Assembly (NCBI RefSeq): GCF_901933205.1
Contig: NC_044571.1
Location: forward strand, 55,055,994 to 55,119,993
From: Camarhynchus parvulus
Lineage: Eukaryota > Chordata > Aves > Passeriformes > Thraupidae
Length of the DNA: 64,000 nucleotides
Reading direction: 5' to 3'
Every line of letters starts with the position of its first letter. Within the stretch, counting starts at the first letter, position 1. Positions 37,201 to 48,784 of this stretch are shown here, one piece after another. Both the position numbers and the translations under genes were made by a program. The notes under the pieces were generated by a model that had not been told where the DNA came from, searched no databases, and worked only from the letters and a program-made list of their open reading frames with translations.

Positions 37201-40200
37201 ACTGATAAAAGCTGTATAGACTGCCAAGAGCAGAACGATAAAATCCTTATACTATAAATTAGCTATATACATTTAATTTTATTTTTAAATATTTGTGCAT
37301 TTATATGTTATTTTCTCTAAGTTAAATTCTTGTTTGTATGTGGGTGGTAAAATGCAATTATATTATAACCTGCAAGGATAAAAAGCAAAATCTTCTAAAG
37401 AATCAGGTTTTATTAGATATCTCAGGAAAATAAAATTTTTTTTTTGCAACTAAAACATGGGCGAGAGTCTGCAGGTACTTCCTTTGCTCTTTTGCTGGCA
37501 TAACAAGGCCTCTGAGGATGCAGCTCTTTGCAATCACTATTTTATTAAATGTCAGAAAGTGTAATGTTGAAGGCTCACATTGAAGGCTCATGTAATGTAG
37601 CTTACCTTACACACATAACCTTCAGAAAAACATCTTCCAAATCCACTTGCTAAAAGATTTATGGCATCATGCAAGTTTTACACCAGTGAGTGCACTAACT
37701 GCTTTCTTTGATGCATCTCACAGGACTCATGCTGTCTGGAAAAAAGCCAAAGTATGGACTAGCACGTAGTCATCGCAACTGTAGGCTGGTTAGTAGAAAA
37801 AAAGTTCTGTGGAACAGAAGATAAAATATTAAAATATATGGAATTCTTAAGTCTAAAAGTTAAAAACCTTTCACATTTTGTGGTGTTTAACAAACGTTAA
37901 ATTTTGCACATCAGGGTTCTTATAAGTAGTATATATCTTACTTGTCATTTAGTTCTGTACATTTCCACACCTATAAGTTATACATGCTTCTTGGCAAAGT
38001 AAATCGTAAGTCTGAAAGAATACAATTATATAAAGCATCTTAAAATGAAATTATTTTTTAAGCACCTACAAGAATTACAGTCTCATATCTTCACTGATGA
38101 TCATTAGCAGTAGATGTCTTCTTCTAGAGGCCTATGTGACTTGAAGATGAAATTATCAGGTTCATTGTTAAAAGAACTGAAAAATAGTTGTTTTAATTTA
38201 ATTTACTGGATAAAATAAAAGTAATTTAGTAAAGAAGACAAAAATTAAAGCACAGTCATGACAAGAATTGCTGGAGATGCAGGAGCTCCTATTATTAACA
38301 AAATTAAATGTTTCCGTGACACTGAAATCAGGAAATAACATAGCTATGGAATGTCAAATAAAGAATGAAAAATTCTACAAACATGATATTGCTATGAAGA
38401 TAAATATTAATCAAAATACTATCAGTAAAACAAATACATGAAAAGTATAATTATTCAGAAATTCTTTGACTTACAATTAAGAAAACTATTATTAGTTTAA
38501 ACTTGATATTACAAATTGAACACAGGCCTTATTATTAACTTATTTTACTCTAAAACATGGCTGCACAGATGGTTTCTCTGATAATTTCTTTTTATTTGTT
38601 AACTCTTAAAAGACTCCTCTGATTTTTTTTTAATTAATGGGATGTGAGATATAAAAAGGACTGTGAGGGACCTAAGCTGTCCATTTAGTTGAGAAATAGA
38701 AGTAACCCCTGCTCCTGTGACTACAACAAAAATATAGTCCTGGAATTTATTTTTATGTGTTTAACCTAATCTTAGATTTCTGCACATGCAATTTACTTAA
38801 TTTGGTTGCTGTCAGAAGGCTGCTGGTCTGCACACTCACTGTAGGAGAGTAGGCCAATGAGAATATCCTGCTGCTTATCTTATGCTCCAGGTCAGTGGCC
38901 AAATTTATTGGGAGACCTTTTTCATCTCTTGTATCATGCTTAAGATTATGAATATTTCCTGCATATTGACCAGCTCTTAACAATGCTCTAAAATAAAATG
39001 TTTAAAAACATAGAAAATAAAGCAAGACTGAGAAGTAAGGGGCAGCATAATTCTACAAGACAGCTGCCTGGTAATACAGACAGCTGTTTAGTGCTTCATC
39101 TGTGTTAGACCAAAGTTAATTTTCCTTAAATAATAAAAAAAAAAAAAAAACCAAAAACATTTTGGTTTGTGTTTCATCAGTGTTAGACCAAAGTTAAATT
39201 TCCTCAAATAAAGCATTATTTTACACTTTTAAAGAGACCTGTCCTTCTTGGATTGACCTTAAATTTGGAGATCTTAAGGCACAAAAATACAAATTCAAGA
39301 ATGTTACCTCTCTGGAAAAAATACTTTGCATTTTGAAATAAGGGTAGTGTTTTTCAACCTGACAGTACATTAAATGCCTAGTTTTTATGCTGATAGACTA
39401 AAACTGTGACTTGGTTTTTTTCTAAATTGCTGTGGTATAATGATGAGTTTACTACAATAACACAAATCAGTTTTGAAAAACCCCACCAGTCGAGTTCAGG
39501 CTTAGTGGAAGGCTTCATGAGTTTTATACTTGAATATTAAAATACTATGCAAGAATATCTTGTGGTACTACCTTTGGGTGAATCTTAAATACTAGTGCCA
39601 TTATTCTGAATCTGTTGCATACAATTTATTTGTAAGAATGCCAATCACTTGTTTCTACCAATTTCTCACAACATTCCTCCCTTCTGCTCCTCATTTCACT
39701 TATTTCACTTTTCTCTCCTATGCCTAGGACCAAAATACTTCTCATGTGCTATTGTAATTTTTTCCCAATTTTACGTATTTCTCTGTTAGAAATAGATTTA
39801 AAAAAAAAATAAATGCTAAGGCAGTGGCATAGTGGAAAGGTTTCGTACCTGACCAAAGTTAAAAAACAAATATATGCTTTATCAAGTCTGTTGCCTTGAG
39901 ATTTCAGCACTCTTTCCAAGCTCAAGAGCTTACGGCAATAATCAGTTAAGGATATAAACTTATCTGAGACCAGAAGGAGCTTTGATGTTCACCCTGGAAT
40001 AATCTCAAGGTGAGTACATTACAGTGCTCTGGCAATTAGGCACTTGAGGCTCATCTGAGCAATGCTAGCTTAAAGTATTTCAGCTCTGTCCCTCTTGAAG
40101 AATGAAATAGACTTACCTTACTGTACATAGCTGTGAATATTGAGGATAGTTTAAAAGCATATATAATAAAAAAATTGATTATTTCCAATCTCTGAGCCAA

Positions 40201-40506
40201 ACTCCATGTTGTTAATCTGATAATGTGATTCCAGAGAAAATGAGAAACCTCATCTTCTGCTATAATTGAAGCACATTAAACATATCTCATTCATATTAAG
40301 GATTAAAATTTAAATGTTTTAAATTTTTCTTGTATGAATATTTTAAACCATGAATATAATTTAACTATTTTGGTGTTCTGTTTTTTTTAATGAAATATTT
40401 TAAACATACAAAAAGATTCATGTATATGTACATATATATATCTACAACAAATATACAAATTGTGATCAGGAATAGTAATCAAAAATGGATTGGAAGTACA
40501 CACAGT
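34299..40506. other. AT-rich non-coding DNA
   Basis: No gene or repeat family recognised over about 6.2 kb. It contains an 18-bp tandem duplication (34483-34518), a 10-bp-stem hairpin (36022-36062) and a 41-bp direct repeat flanking a poly(A) run (39093-39211). The open frames at 36184-36414 and 38753-38983 (minus) have no supporting features. Confidence 0.5.
39093..39211. repeat. 41-bp direct repeat around an A16 run
   Basis: Copies at 39093-39133 and 39171-39211 share the core GTGTTAGACCAAAGTTAA and differ at four positions. Between them is a run of 16 A followed by CCAAAAACATTTTGG. This could be a local duplication with an expanded A-run or an unusual poly(A)-containing insertion. Confidence 0.85.
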
Positions 40507-40905
40507 ATCACAAAATCATTAAGAATGGAAAAGACCTCCAAGGTCATTGAGTCCAACCTCTGACCAATCACCACCTTGTTGATTAAACCATAGCACTAAG
40601 TGCCATGTTCCTTGAATATCTACAGGGATAGTGATTCCACCATGGCCCTGGGTAGTCCATTCCAACATTTGACAACCCTTCCCATAATGAATTTCTTCCT
40701 GATATCCAACCTGAACTTCCTTTGGAGGCTATGTCTTCTGATCCTGTTACTGCTTGCCTGGGAAAAGATGCCAACACCCACCTGGCTACCACTTCTTTTC
40801 AGAGAATGATAAGGTCTCTCCTGAGTCTTCTTTTCTCCAGCTTAAACAGTCCCAGCTCCCTTATCCACTTCTCACATGATTTACACTTCTAGATCCTTAG
40901 ACCAA
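40507..40905 (-). mobile_element. CR1 LINE fragment
   Basis: It starts ATCACAAAATCATTAAGAAT then 'GAAAAGACCTCCAAGGTCAT' and 'TGAGTCCAACCTCTGACC'. It continues with 'TTGAATATCTACAGGGATAG', 'CATTCCAACATTTGACAACC', 'AATTTCTTCCTGATATCCAA', 'AGGTCTCTCCTGAGTCTTC' and 'CAGTCCCAGCTCCCTTATCC'. This is standard minus-strand CR1 3'-end order over about 400 bp. It is the last minus-strand CR1 in the window. The 69-codon open frames on both strands are by-products. Confidence 0.9.
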
Positions 40906-41249
40906 AGGAAAAAAATATAAAGGAACAAAAATTCAAAAGTATATAAAATAGGAAATAGATATAAATTCATTTTTTAAATTTTATTTTGCCACCAATTCTC
41001 ATAAAAATGCAGTATACAGATATGATATTTTATTTAGGTCACAAACCTCCTGTAGTTTCTTTTGGATCTATGTAGATTTCAGTGTCCAGACCCATCACTC
41101 AGTCAGACCATACCACATGTTATTCATACAGACCATATAAAAAGATTAGGATTTCACAGCATTCCTTAAGACTATCTACCAAAACACAATTAAAGTCTGA
41201 ATATTATTGAGTTAGTTGAATAGGGCCTAACTTTCTCTGTGCCTTTCCT

Positions 41250-41961
41250 GTGTAGCAACTGAGGTTGGAAAAACTGAAATGAGGGGGAAGTGAGCTGGTA
41301 AATAAATGGTCAGATTGGAAGAGCTGGTCTATGATCTAGGTCTGTGGGTACTCCCGTGATTATCAGTTCCTCTTCCTCCATGTTGCTGTGAATTTAAAGG
41401 CAGTGCTATGGACAGTGTGAATTCTTCTGTGTTCTGTGTTCAGGCTTTCCAGGTGTTGGCAGTGGGAGCTGCAGGGGTGACGTCTCTGTGAGGAGAGGAT
41501 GAGGCTGCCCCATACCAAACGGCTTGAGACAGCTCCATCAAACCCACACAGCACAGAGCTGAGCCCAGCAAAAAAACTGGTAGAGCATCTGGGTAAAAGT
41601 TAATGAGAAAGGACAAAAAATGGCGTGGAAGAGGAGAAACAAAACAACTGAGAAGTGTAGACATCTGAGCCAGAAGAGGCAGGAGTGAAGGAGATCCACC
41701 ATGGCAGAGCTCTTATTGGTGCTTGACAAAGCATAAGGATATATTCTGAAGGAACTGCACCCCATAAAAACACCCTATTGGAGCCAGGAAAAAGTGTGAG
41801 AAGGAAGGAGAGGCAGAGAAAGAACTGCCATGTATTAACCATAACTCCTCAATTCCAAGCCTCCTGTGCTCTTGAAGATGATTGGAGGTGTGAAGAATAA
41901 TCGGGAATAAAAAAGGGAAGCTGAACCTGGGAAAGAGAGGAGACAAGACATTGTTTTAATA
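41250..41961 (+). mobile_element. LTR-like element (ERVL-type?), left part
   Basis: A GC-richer stretch resembles, from memory, an avian ERVL-type LTR. Landmarks are 'CCATGTTGCTGTGAATTTAA', 'GGTGACGTCTCTGTGAGGAG', 'AGGATGAGGCTGCCCCATAC', 'GTGCTTGACAAAGCATAAGG' and, near the end, an AATAAA at 41906-41911 and 'TGTTTTAATATTTTTGT'. Similarity appears to resume after the plus-strand CR1 that follows (42549-42770). No coding region of the retrovirus is seen, so this would be a solo LTR. The left boundary is approximate and the family name is tentative. Confidence 0.5.
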
Positions 41962-42548
41962 TTTTTGTCCTGGGCTGCATCCTAAGCAGTGTGACCAGCA
42001 GGTTAGAGGAGGTGATTCTGCCCCTCTACTCCACTCTTGTGAAATTCCACCTGGAGTGCTGGATCCAGTTCCAGGGTTCCCAATATAAGGAGGACATGGG
42101 CCTGTTAGAGCAACTCCACAGAAAGGCTATAATGATGGTCAGAGGGCTGGAGTACTTCTCCATGAAGGTAGGCTGAGAAAGTTGGGACTGTTCAGCCTGG
42201 AGAAGTCTCTGGAGAGACCTCATTGCAGCCTTCCAGTATCTAAAGGGAGCCTGCAAGAATGATGGAGAGAGAATTTTTACATGGGTGGATAGTGATAAGA
42301 GGAAATGATTTAACATCAACAGAGGATAGATTTTAATTAGATATAGGGAAAAAATTCTTTACTGTGAGGATGGTGAGGCACTGGAATGGCTTGCTCAGAC
42401 AAGTTGTGGAGGCCCCATCTCTGGAAGTTCAAGGCCAGGCTGGATGAGGATTTGAGCAAGCTGGTATAGAGGAAGGTGTCCTTACACATGGCAGGTGGAG
42501 TTGGGTCTTTAGACTTCACTTTCAACAAAATCATTTTATGATTCTGAT
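41962..42548 (+). mobile_element. CR1 LINE inserted in the LTR-like element
   Basis: Plus-strand order: 'CCTGGGCTGCATCCTAAGCA', 'GTGTGACCAGCAGGTTAGAG', 'GAGGTGATTCTGCCCCTCTA', 'TTCAGCCTGGAGAAGTCTCT', 'GGAGAGACCTCATTGCAGCC', 'GGTGAGGCACTGGAATGG' and 'TTCAAGGCCAGGCTGGATG', ending with ATTTTATGATTCTGAT, a plus-strand CR1 3' terminus. About 590 bp, and one of only three plus-strand CR1 copies here. The sequences on either side look like the two parts of one older LTR. Confidence 0.92.
41991..42176 (+). pseudogene. Remnant of CR1 ORF2 C-terminal region
   Basis: A 61-codon frame reads LVKFHLECWIQFQGSQYKED then MGLLEQLHRKAIMMVRGLEY, the conserved CR1 ORF2 segment that follows the reverse transcriptase domain. 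It corresponds to the same region as the minus-strand remnant at 11575-11803. The reading is broken by a stop shortly after, and no polymerase or endonuclease part is present. It belongs to the surrounding CR1. Confidence 0.8.
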
Positions 42549-42770
42549 AGTTGTCTGATTTCTTGCTATCCAAATCCATTGGATTGCCAAAGTCATATTG
42601 ATTTTCCCCAAAGTCAAGTGGGTTTTACTTGCAACCATAATTGATTAGTGATTTCTCTGTCTTTATCTTGACCCAGAAGCTTTTTAACCCTGTTTACTTC
42701 ACTTGTCCTGCTGAGGAGTCCTAAACACCTAAGGGGGTGTTTAGGTATTAGCCAAGGCTATCTTAAAACA
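42549..42770 (+). mobile_element. LTR-like element, right part
   Basis: After the CR1 ends, the text 'TTGATTTTCCCCAAAGTCAA', 'TCTTTATCTTGACCCAGAAG' and 'CTTGTCCTGCTGAGGAGTCC' resembles the 3' part of the avian LTR type seen at 41250-41961. In that type a T-rich stretch leads to an 'AGTTGAGTC...TTATCTCGACCC...CTGAGGAG' tail. It includes a perfect 10-bp-stem hairpin at 42720-42745. The right boundary near 42770 is uncertain. Confidence 0.45.
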
Positions 42771-43242
42771 CGGAAAAAATGGTGAGTTTCTGCTAAATGG
42801 TCAGAAAAAGAAAGGTGGAAGAACATTGGCTGAGCAGAGCTGAGACTCTGGAAAATTGACTGGAATGCCATAAATGTAGCACTGGCTGATGAGGCATGCT
42901 ATGTTTATCAAGTGTCTTCTTGAGTTTGAATGAACTGGGCTATTATAATTATCTAATCATCTCTAGCTGTTGAGCTATATCAGCAGCAGACAAGGTTTTA
43001 TAGGGAATAGGACTGCCTAATAGCAAGTCAGGAAAGTAGTGAATTTAATGATTGATATGTTTATGCATGCTTACCATTTATCTCCAATAATGGATGTGAG
43101 AGAAAATTTGTCTTATGCATCATCAGATGCAATGTAAGGAACCGGAGAAGCATCTGTTCATGCCATTATAAGGGCTCTGTACCTTACCTACATGCACTCT
43201 ACCCATTAAATGAAAGAAATTAGTAGCATAGTTTTTTTGAGA
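42771..43242. other. Unassigned DNA between repeats
   Basis: About 470 bp between the LTR-like element and the next CR1. No gene, repeat end or structured RNA was recognised. Confidence 0.4.
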
Positions 43243-43485
43243 GCAAATCTGTCAGGGAAGTTTCAGACAATATTAGGAAGTATTTCTTTACCAACAGGGT
43301 GGTGAAACACTGGAACAGCCTTCCTAGAGAGGTGGTCAATGCCCCAAGTCTGTCAAAGTTTACAAGGCATTTGGACAATGTCTTTAATATGCTTTAGTGG
43401 TTAGTCAGTCCTGAAGTGGATAGGCAGTTAGACTAGATGACTGTTGTAGGTCCCTTCCCAAAGAAAAGATCCTATTCTATTCTAG
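43243..43485 (+). mobile_element. CR1 LINE fragment
   Basis: Plus-strand CR1 3' region: 'AATATTAGGAAGTATTTCTT', 'GGTGGTGAAACACTGGAACA', 'TTCCTAGAGAGGTGGTCAAT', 'TAGACTAGATGACTGTTGTA', 'GGTCCCTTCCCAAAGAAAAG' and the end 'ATCCTATTCTATTCTAGA'. About 240 bp, strongly mutated. Confidence 0.88.
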
Positions 43486-43626
43486 AGTCCTCTTAATTCA
43501 CTGCTGCTTAGCTCCAGTGAAGACAGATCATAGTATCATGTCCCAGATTTTTGCATGAATAGAACACTAAAAATTATTATTGTGTATATGCTTATATATC
43601 TGTACATTTATATATTAATGTGCAAC

Positions 43627-43643
43627 TAGATAGATAGATAGAT
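43627..43643. repeat. (TAGA)n short microsatellite
   Basis: About four TAGA units. Short and likely stable; noted for completeness. Confidence 0.85.
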
Positions 43644-46274
43644 GACCAGCATTTAACCCATGTATTCAAAAAGTATGGGATGTGCTTTAGTTTGAAATTA
43701 AATGGTAGAAAAATAGAAGTTCTCATGTTTATTCTAGTGATGATGATCTGCTTCTTATTCTTGAAAATGGCTGTGGTTATTTACCTTATCATCTCCACAA
43801 ATGTCATATGAAAGGCAATTACTGTTCTAAGGTAATTGCACAATGGTCATTGGAAATAAGATTTTGGCTGAATCAGTTCTTTATATTTGGGCTACTATTA
43901 TAGTATGAATTCGTAGCCTTCTTGGCCACTTTCTGATAATCAATTTTCTTTATTCCTTATCCTTACTCCCTATTTTTCTGTCTCTTTTGTATGAATTTAA
44001 CTTCTATCATTAAAATAAAATTAAAAAGAGAATGCTTGATTGCTCTTAATCTCCAGAATCAGACAAAACAGAACCAGGCTTTGTAAAGTCTTAAAAGAAA
44101 AAAATGAAGTACATGGACTTGATTCTCTTAGTTTAGGTAGTTCTAATATTTTCAAAAGAATTCAGAACACATATTTATGATATTTTTTGTCCTCATGCTA
44201 TTCTGAATACTCTTAGTTTGGATTGTAGCTTTTTTTTCCACAAAGCCAGATGAAGAAAGAGCTTGGAATTTAGCTTCTGATGTCTGTTGGAAGGTAATTT
44301 GCAGCTTTTTGAAAATGCCATGAAACTCTTGATGCCATCTGGTACTGTGATACCATGTCAGCATTGTGATTTTCATCTTCCACATAACATTGTCTGAAAT
44401 GCAGGTATAATTTTTGTTTGAAATAGAGTAACAAAGTTCAGTTTATCATGACTTTGCTCTTTTCTGTTCTTGTATCAAAGTTCAATGTGCTCATTTCAGT
44501 TATACATGGAAAAATGCCTAGTGGCATTTGCAGAGGTTCTGGAAGCCCTCATAAGGAGACACATACGAATACACACATATATCTTTGTGTGTTGCCTATA
44601 AGTAGCCCATGACTACCTAAAAAAGGAGGTGAAGCCTGAAAGATTTTCCTTAAGAAGCTTCCAATGCCACTCAGCTTCTCTGTGCATACAATGAATTTGG
44701 ACAGACTATCCATTTGTGGTAGTATTGACCACTCACACTTTGGCTGTACATACAGTGCATGCTTAAATCACTGTGGGATGCCTCTAAGCAATAGAGTCTC
44801 CCACACTACTGGTTTTAGCTAATTCATCAGACAATATTTCTCATTATTGTGCCTAAAGAGATATATCTGAATGTTTTGCACACGTGATGTCTGACTGTAT
44901 ATTCCCATTCTGAAGGACAACTCATAGGAACTGAACAGTCCTTGACTAGATTTATCAAGGGGGAGATATGGGAAAGATTCCTAAATATTTATTCTCATAT
45001 CTGAACACTTTGGTGGTCTGAAGTCCATTTTGAGGAAGTATATAGCAGAAGAATTTGTTCAAACTCATACTGTTCTCCTGTGTATGTTTAGATTTCAGTT
45101 TTCCTGTTCCTCTACTGACACACCCATGACATTTTATTCACAATAGGGGCAGATTTCAGCACAAAAACTCACATGATGAGGATATACAGAAAATTATATA
45201 TGATTCTTAAAAAATACCAAATTGATAGTGGTTAGATATGTGGAAGTTTTGATTACATCTAAAATTCCTAATTTACATAGAGAGACTTCAAATTCTTAAA
45301 GTTTCAAACATTATTATTGTTGAAAATAAACTTTCAAAAATTAAAATTTATGTATTACAGGAATACCTAGTGAACTTGTGTATTTCAAAACAATGGTAGA
45401 TTAAACAAACTCTAAAAAGCATTTTCTCTCTTCAGATGTACTTTGAGGGACAGCAATATTTTCTAAATTCTGCTAAAACTACTGACATCAATGAAACAAC
45501 AGAAGATCTCTGGAAAAGTGATGAAAATGAAGCCCCAGGAGTCAATATAACCATATGGGAAGGAAGTGTTATTGATATGCAGCATGATACATTTTTTTGC
45601 TTGGACAGTGTCCAGGCTTCTAGTGGTACAGCTGACAGAACTTTAGGGCTGAAGTACAAAGTCATATTGGGGTTGGTTGCTCAATTGTTTGCAGTCTGAC
45701 AAGTTGCAATCAAGCATGTCTTTTTTCCTGATTTTTCCTGTTGTTTCTATTGTTTGGTTCACAGAAAAGTAACATTTATTTGAATCAGGTAAAAATTCCA
45801 CAGAAGGAATCCAGATGTTCATCTTTCAATAGCATCATTCAATATGGATGAGAATGTAAAAAGTTAAACCTTTCACCAAAAATAAAATTCAAAAAAATGA
45901 CTGCTGAGAAGATCTGTAGCCTCTTGGGGAGACAAACTGCCTGTTCAACCCGAAGTGGCATCATTAAAATATAAAAGGCTGAAACAGATTCCATTGTGTG
46001 GAATCATTATAAGCATCTCAGAAGTTTCATAAGTAGTTTTAAAAAGTGAAACATTTTTAAGTTAGACGATAGAAATAAAAAAAAAAAAATCAGAAAAACC
46101 CAACTCTTGGAAATGCTATTGGATTTATGGATTTGACAGATCTAGTATTAAAACAATATATACCAAATAAAAAGAATTCTGGTTATACGGTACTGGAGAC
46201 ATAAATTCAGTTTTTACCTTTGGGCTTCAATATCATCAAAATGAAAGCCCTGTCTCTCACTCACAAATCTTTAA

Positions 46275-46315
46275 ACTCACAGTTCTTTGATTAATATAGC
46301 AATAGAACTGTGAGT
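46275..46315. repeat. 12-bp perfect inverted repeat (stem-loop)
   Basis: ACTCACAGTTCT at 46275-46286 is the exact reverse complement of AGAACTGTGAGT at 46304-46315, with a 17-nt AT-rich loop. The arms are far less AT-rich than the local DNA, which makes a chance match less likely. No longer terminal inverted repeat or target duplication was found around it. Confidence 0.85.
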
Positions 46316-46778
46316 ACCGAAAACACAACATTGCAGCTGTCAGGAGATTCTGAGATGAGCATTAACCAATTCATCTAGAGGAATTTTACTGATATTCAAT
46401 AAATTGAGTCCATTTATTAAATCTGGTTTAAAATCTCTTCATTTTTAGAGTTACTCAGGGGGTTACCTCTCCTAGGTCTTTCTAGTACTTAGATGAACAC
46501 TTGGTGTGCTTCTGTATATGAACAGGACAGGGAACCAAAATTTAAGTGTTACAAATGCACATAATATATTTTGTGGTGTGCACCCTTATAAAGGTAAATG
46601 CTAACTCAAGAGGTGCTTAGAAAAAGTATTATTCTTGCTTCACTCACTTAAAAGCAGTGAGGGAGATGGTTAATGTTGGTTTGGTTGTTGCTTTCTTGTT
46701 GTTAAAAACAGGGAAGTCACATAAAATTTTGCTAACTTCACAATTTCTTCATATTCAGATTAAAAAAAGCCCAAAATC

Positions 46779-46828
46779 CAAACCAAACCAAACCAAAAAA
46801 CCCAAAAACAAACAAACAAACAAACCCA
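46779..46828. repeat. (CAAAC)/(CAAA)n A-rich tract
   Basis: CAAACCAAACCAAACC words are followed by AAACAAACAAACAAAC. It yields a Lys/Asn/Gln/Pro-rich part of a chance frame at 46657-46893. Confidence 0.85.
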
Positions 46829-47221
46829 ACAACACAAAATTCAACAGGAATTTAGGTGCTTATGTTTGTTACATAGCCATGGAAGACAGGTGAGAGCATT
46901 GAGGCTTTCAAGGGTAGATCCTATATGCCTAACTGAGTAAGAATCTCTGGGAGGCTTCAGAATCACTTACTGATCCCAACAGACCATACAACGAAGGCAC
47001 TTAATAAAAAGCCTACACACAGATTCATGAACAGGAGTCTCAATAAGTACTTCCATCAGTGCAGGATACCAAAATATTAAATTTCTGTCTAAAGCAAGTC
47101 ACTTGTGTTGCCAACAGCCCACACTTTTATGTCAAGTACCCTACTGTTTAGAGGACTTGCACAGAAAGTGGGAGATCTAGATTTCAGGCCCTTCTCAGCA
47201 TATGAGTGACTGAGACATGTT

Positions 47222-47232
47222 CCCCCCCCCCC
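47222..47232. repeat. Poly(C) run of about 11
   Basis: An isolated homopolymer of C, rare in such AT-rich DNA. Its length may be affected by sequencing error. Confidence 0.85.
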
Positions 47233-48719
47233 AAGAAAATTAGTCTTGGTTTAGACTGTTTTTTAAGGTTTGAATACTTAATGTCCTTAATTGCTGTTCA
47301 GGTCATGAGAACACAATGGCATATCAAACTGACAATTAAGAATAAATTTCTACACCTTGTGTCATAATTTATTACACCTAATGGCTCTCATTTCCGCACT
47401 GCCATACATGCTCAGCCAAGTGACTCTTCTGATTCAGGTGCATAAGCTGCTCCCAATTCTTCTAACCCTCACAAAAACTATGTACCACCTGCTAGGAACC
47501 ATGAAAGTGTAACAAGGAAAGGGGCCTTCCATTCAATTCATTGCCACTATGTTCTTTTCCTAAGTGAATATTAATTGTCACTTTTGGACGTAAGAAGGAA
47601 AGGTAAGAGGAATAACCAGTGTGGCTATTCCTATGTTTTCAAGTAAAGGATAGCTCTCCTAGAACTATTCAAGTCCTGAGAGGTAAGAACATGTATTATA
47701 TGCAAGACTGCAAACCAAAAGAAACAAAGCAATTATATCCTAATTTCTTTCTAGTAATCCATAAGTATGACTAAGTCTCAGGCTATCCTTTTCTGGTTAT
47801 TTCCACTGAGGCATGATTGTTGTTGCTTTCATCTTTTTCATGCACAAACAATTCATGTTCAATTTAAATCTGTAATTGATGTGATCATACTCTGTATTAC
47901 ACCAAAACCTGTTTTCTTAAACCCTCTATCAGAAGTACAGTTCTCTTGAGAATTTTCCTCTCCTTTTTCATAAAAGATCAGAAGAGAATCCATCTGTATA
48001 TTACTGACTTCAGGGGATCATATATAAATTCACTATTGCAAGAAATTTGTAGTAAATCTACCTTTTTAACTTTATTTTCTCATGAACACATGGACAGTGT
48101 TAACCATCTAAAAAGCAAGTGATCTGAAAAAATAATAATATTTTTCTTTATAGATTTCACAGAGAATTTCTGGAGAACACTGTTATTCGAATGTAGGCAT
48201 TTGAATGGAAACAAGGTAAGTCTGCAAATGCAAATTCTAATTACTATGATAAAATCATTCCATACTATTTTCTTTATTATACTGGCTTATTTCAAAAACT
48301 ATGGAAAGTAGCTCTCTTTTCTGATAGGGATCCCCCTATGAGTTGGTAGAGAAGACTTCTTTATTCTGGCAAAACTGATTTTTTTCTCCTATTATTTTTG
48401 TTCTACTAGGAGGAGGAGGTAAAAACAACATATTTAGTCCCTGAAATTTGTGCTAAAGAAATCTGAAAGTTATTTACTGGAAAACAACCTCTCTATCTCA
48501 AAATTGTGTGTTTATATTTTACCATTTCATAAAGCATAGTACTGAAGAATTTTCAGCAGGAGGGGAAAATATTGTCAAGAAGGTACTTCAGATAAGTGGA
48601 CTGAAAATTTCACTTCCATTTTTACTCGAATGGGAGGTTTTGAAGTTACATGACCAAACTTAAAGAGGACAAAACAAACAAATACTCCAAGAAAAACCCT
48701 TGAAAGAAAACTATCAACC

Positions 48720-48784
48720 GTCACATACCACCAGGCCCTGCCACCAATATTCACATGTATATTGTGTGAATATTTGTATGTGAC
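48720..48784. repeat. Nested inverted repeat (double stem)
   Basis: The outer arms GTCACATAC (48720-48728) and GTATGTGAC (48776-48784) are perfect complements. The inner arms AATATTCACA (48746-48755) and TGTGAATATT (48765-48774) are also perfect, with a 9-nt loop. The left side has a 17-nt GC-richer insert (CACCAGGCCCTGCCACC) opposite a single T. It looks like a roughly 20-bp palindrome interrupted on one side, either a small transposon remnant or a hairpin with a large bulge. Confidence 0.8.
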
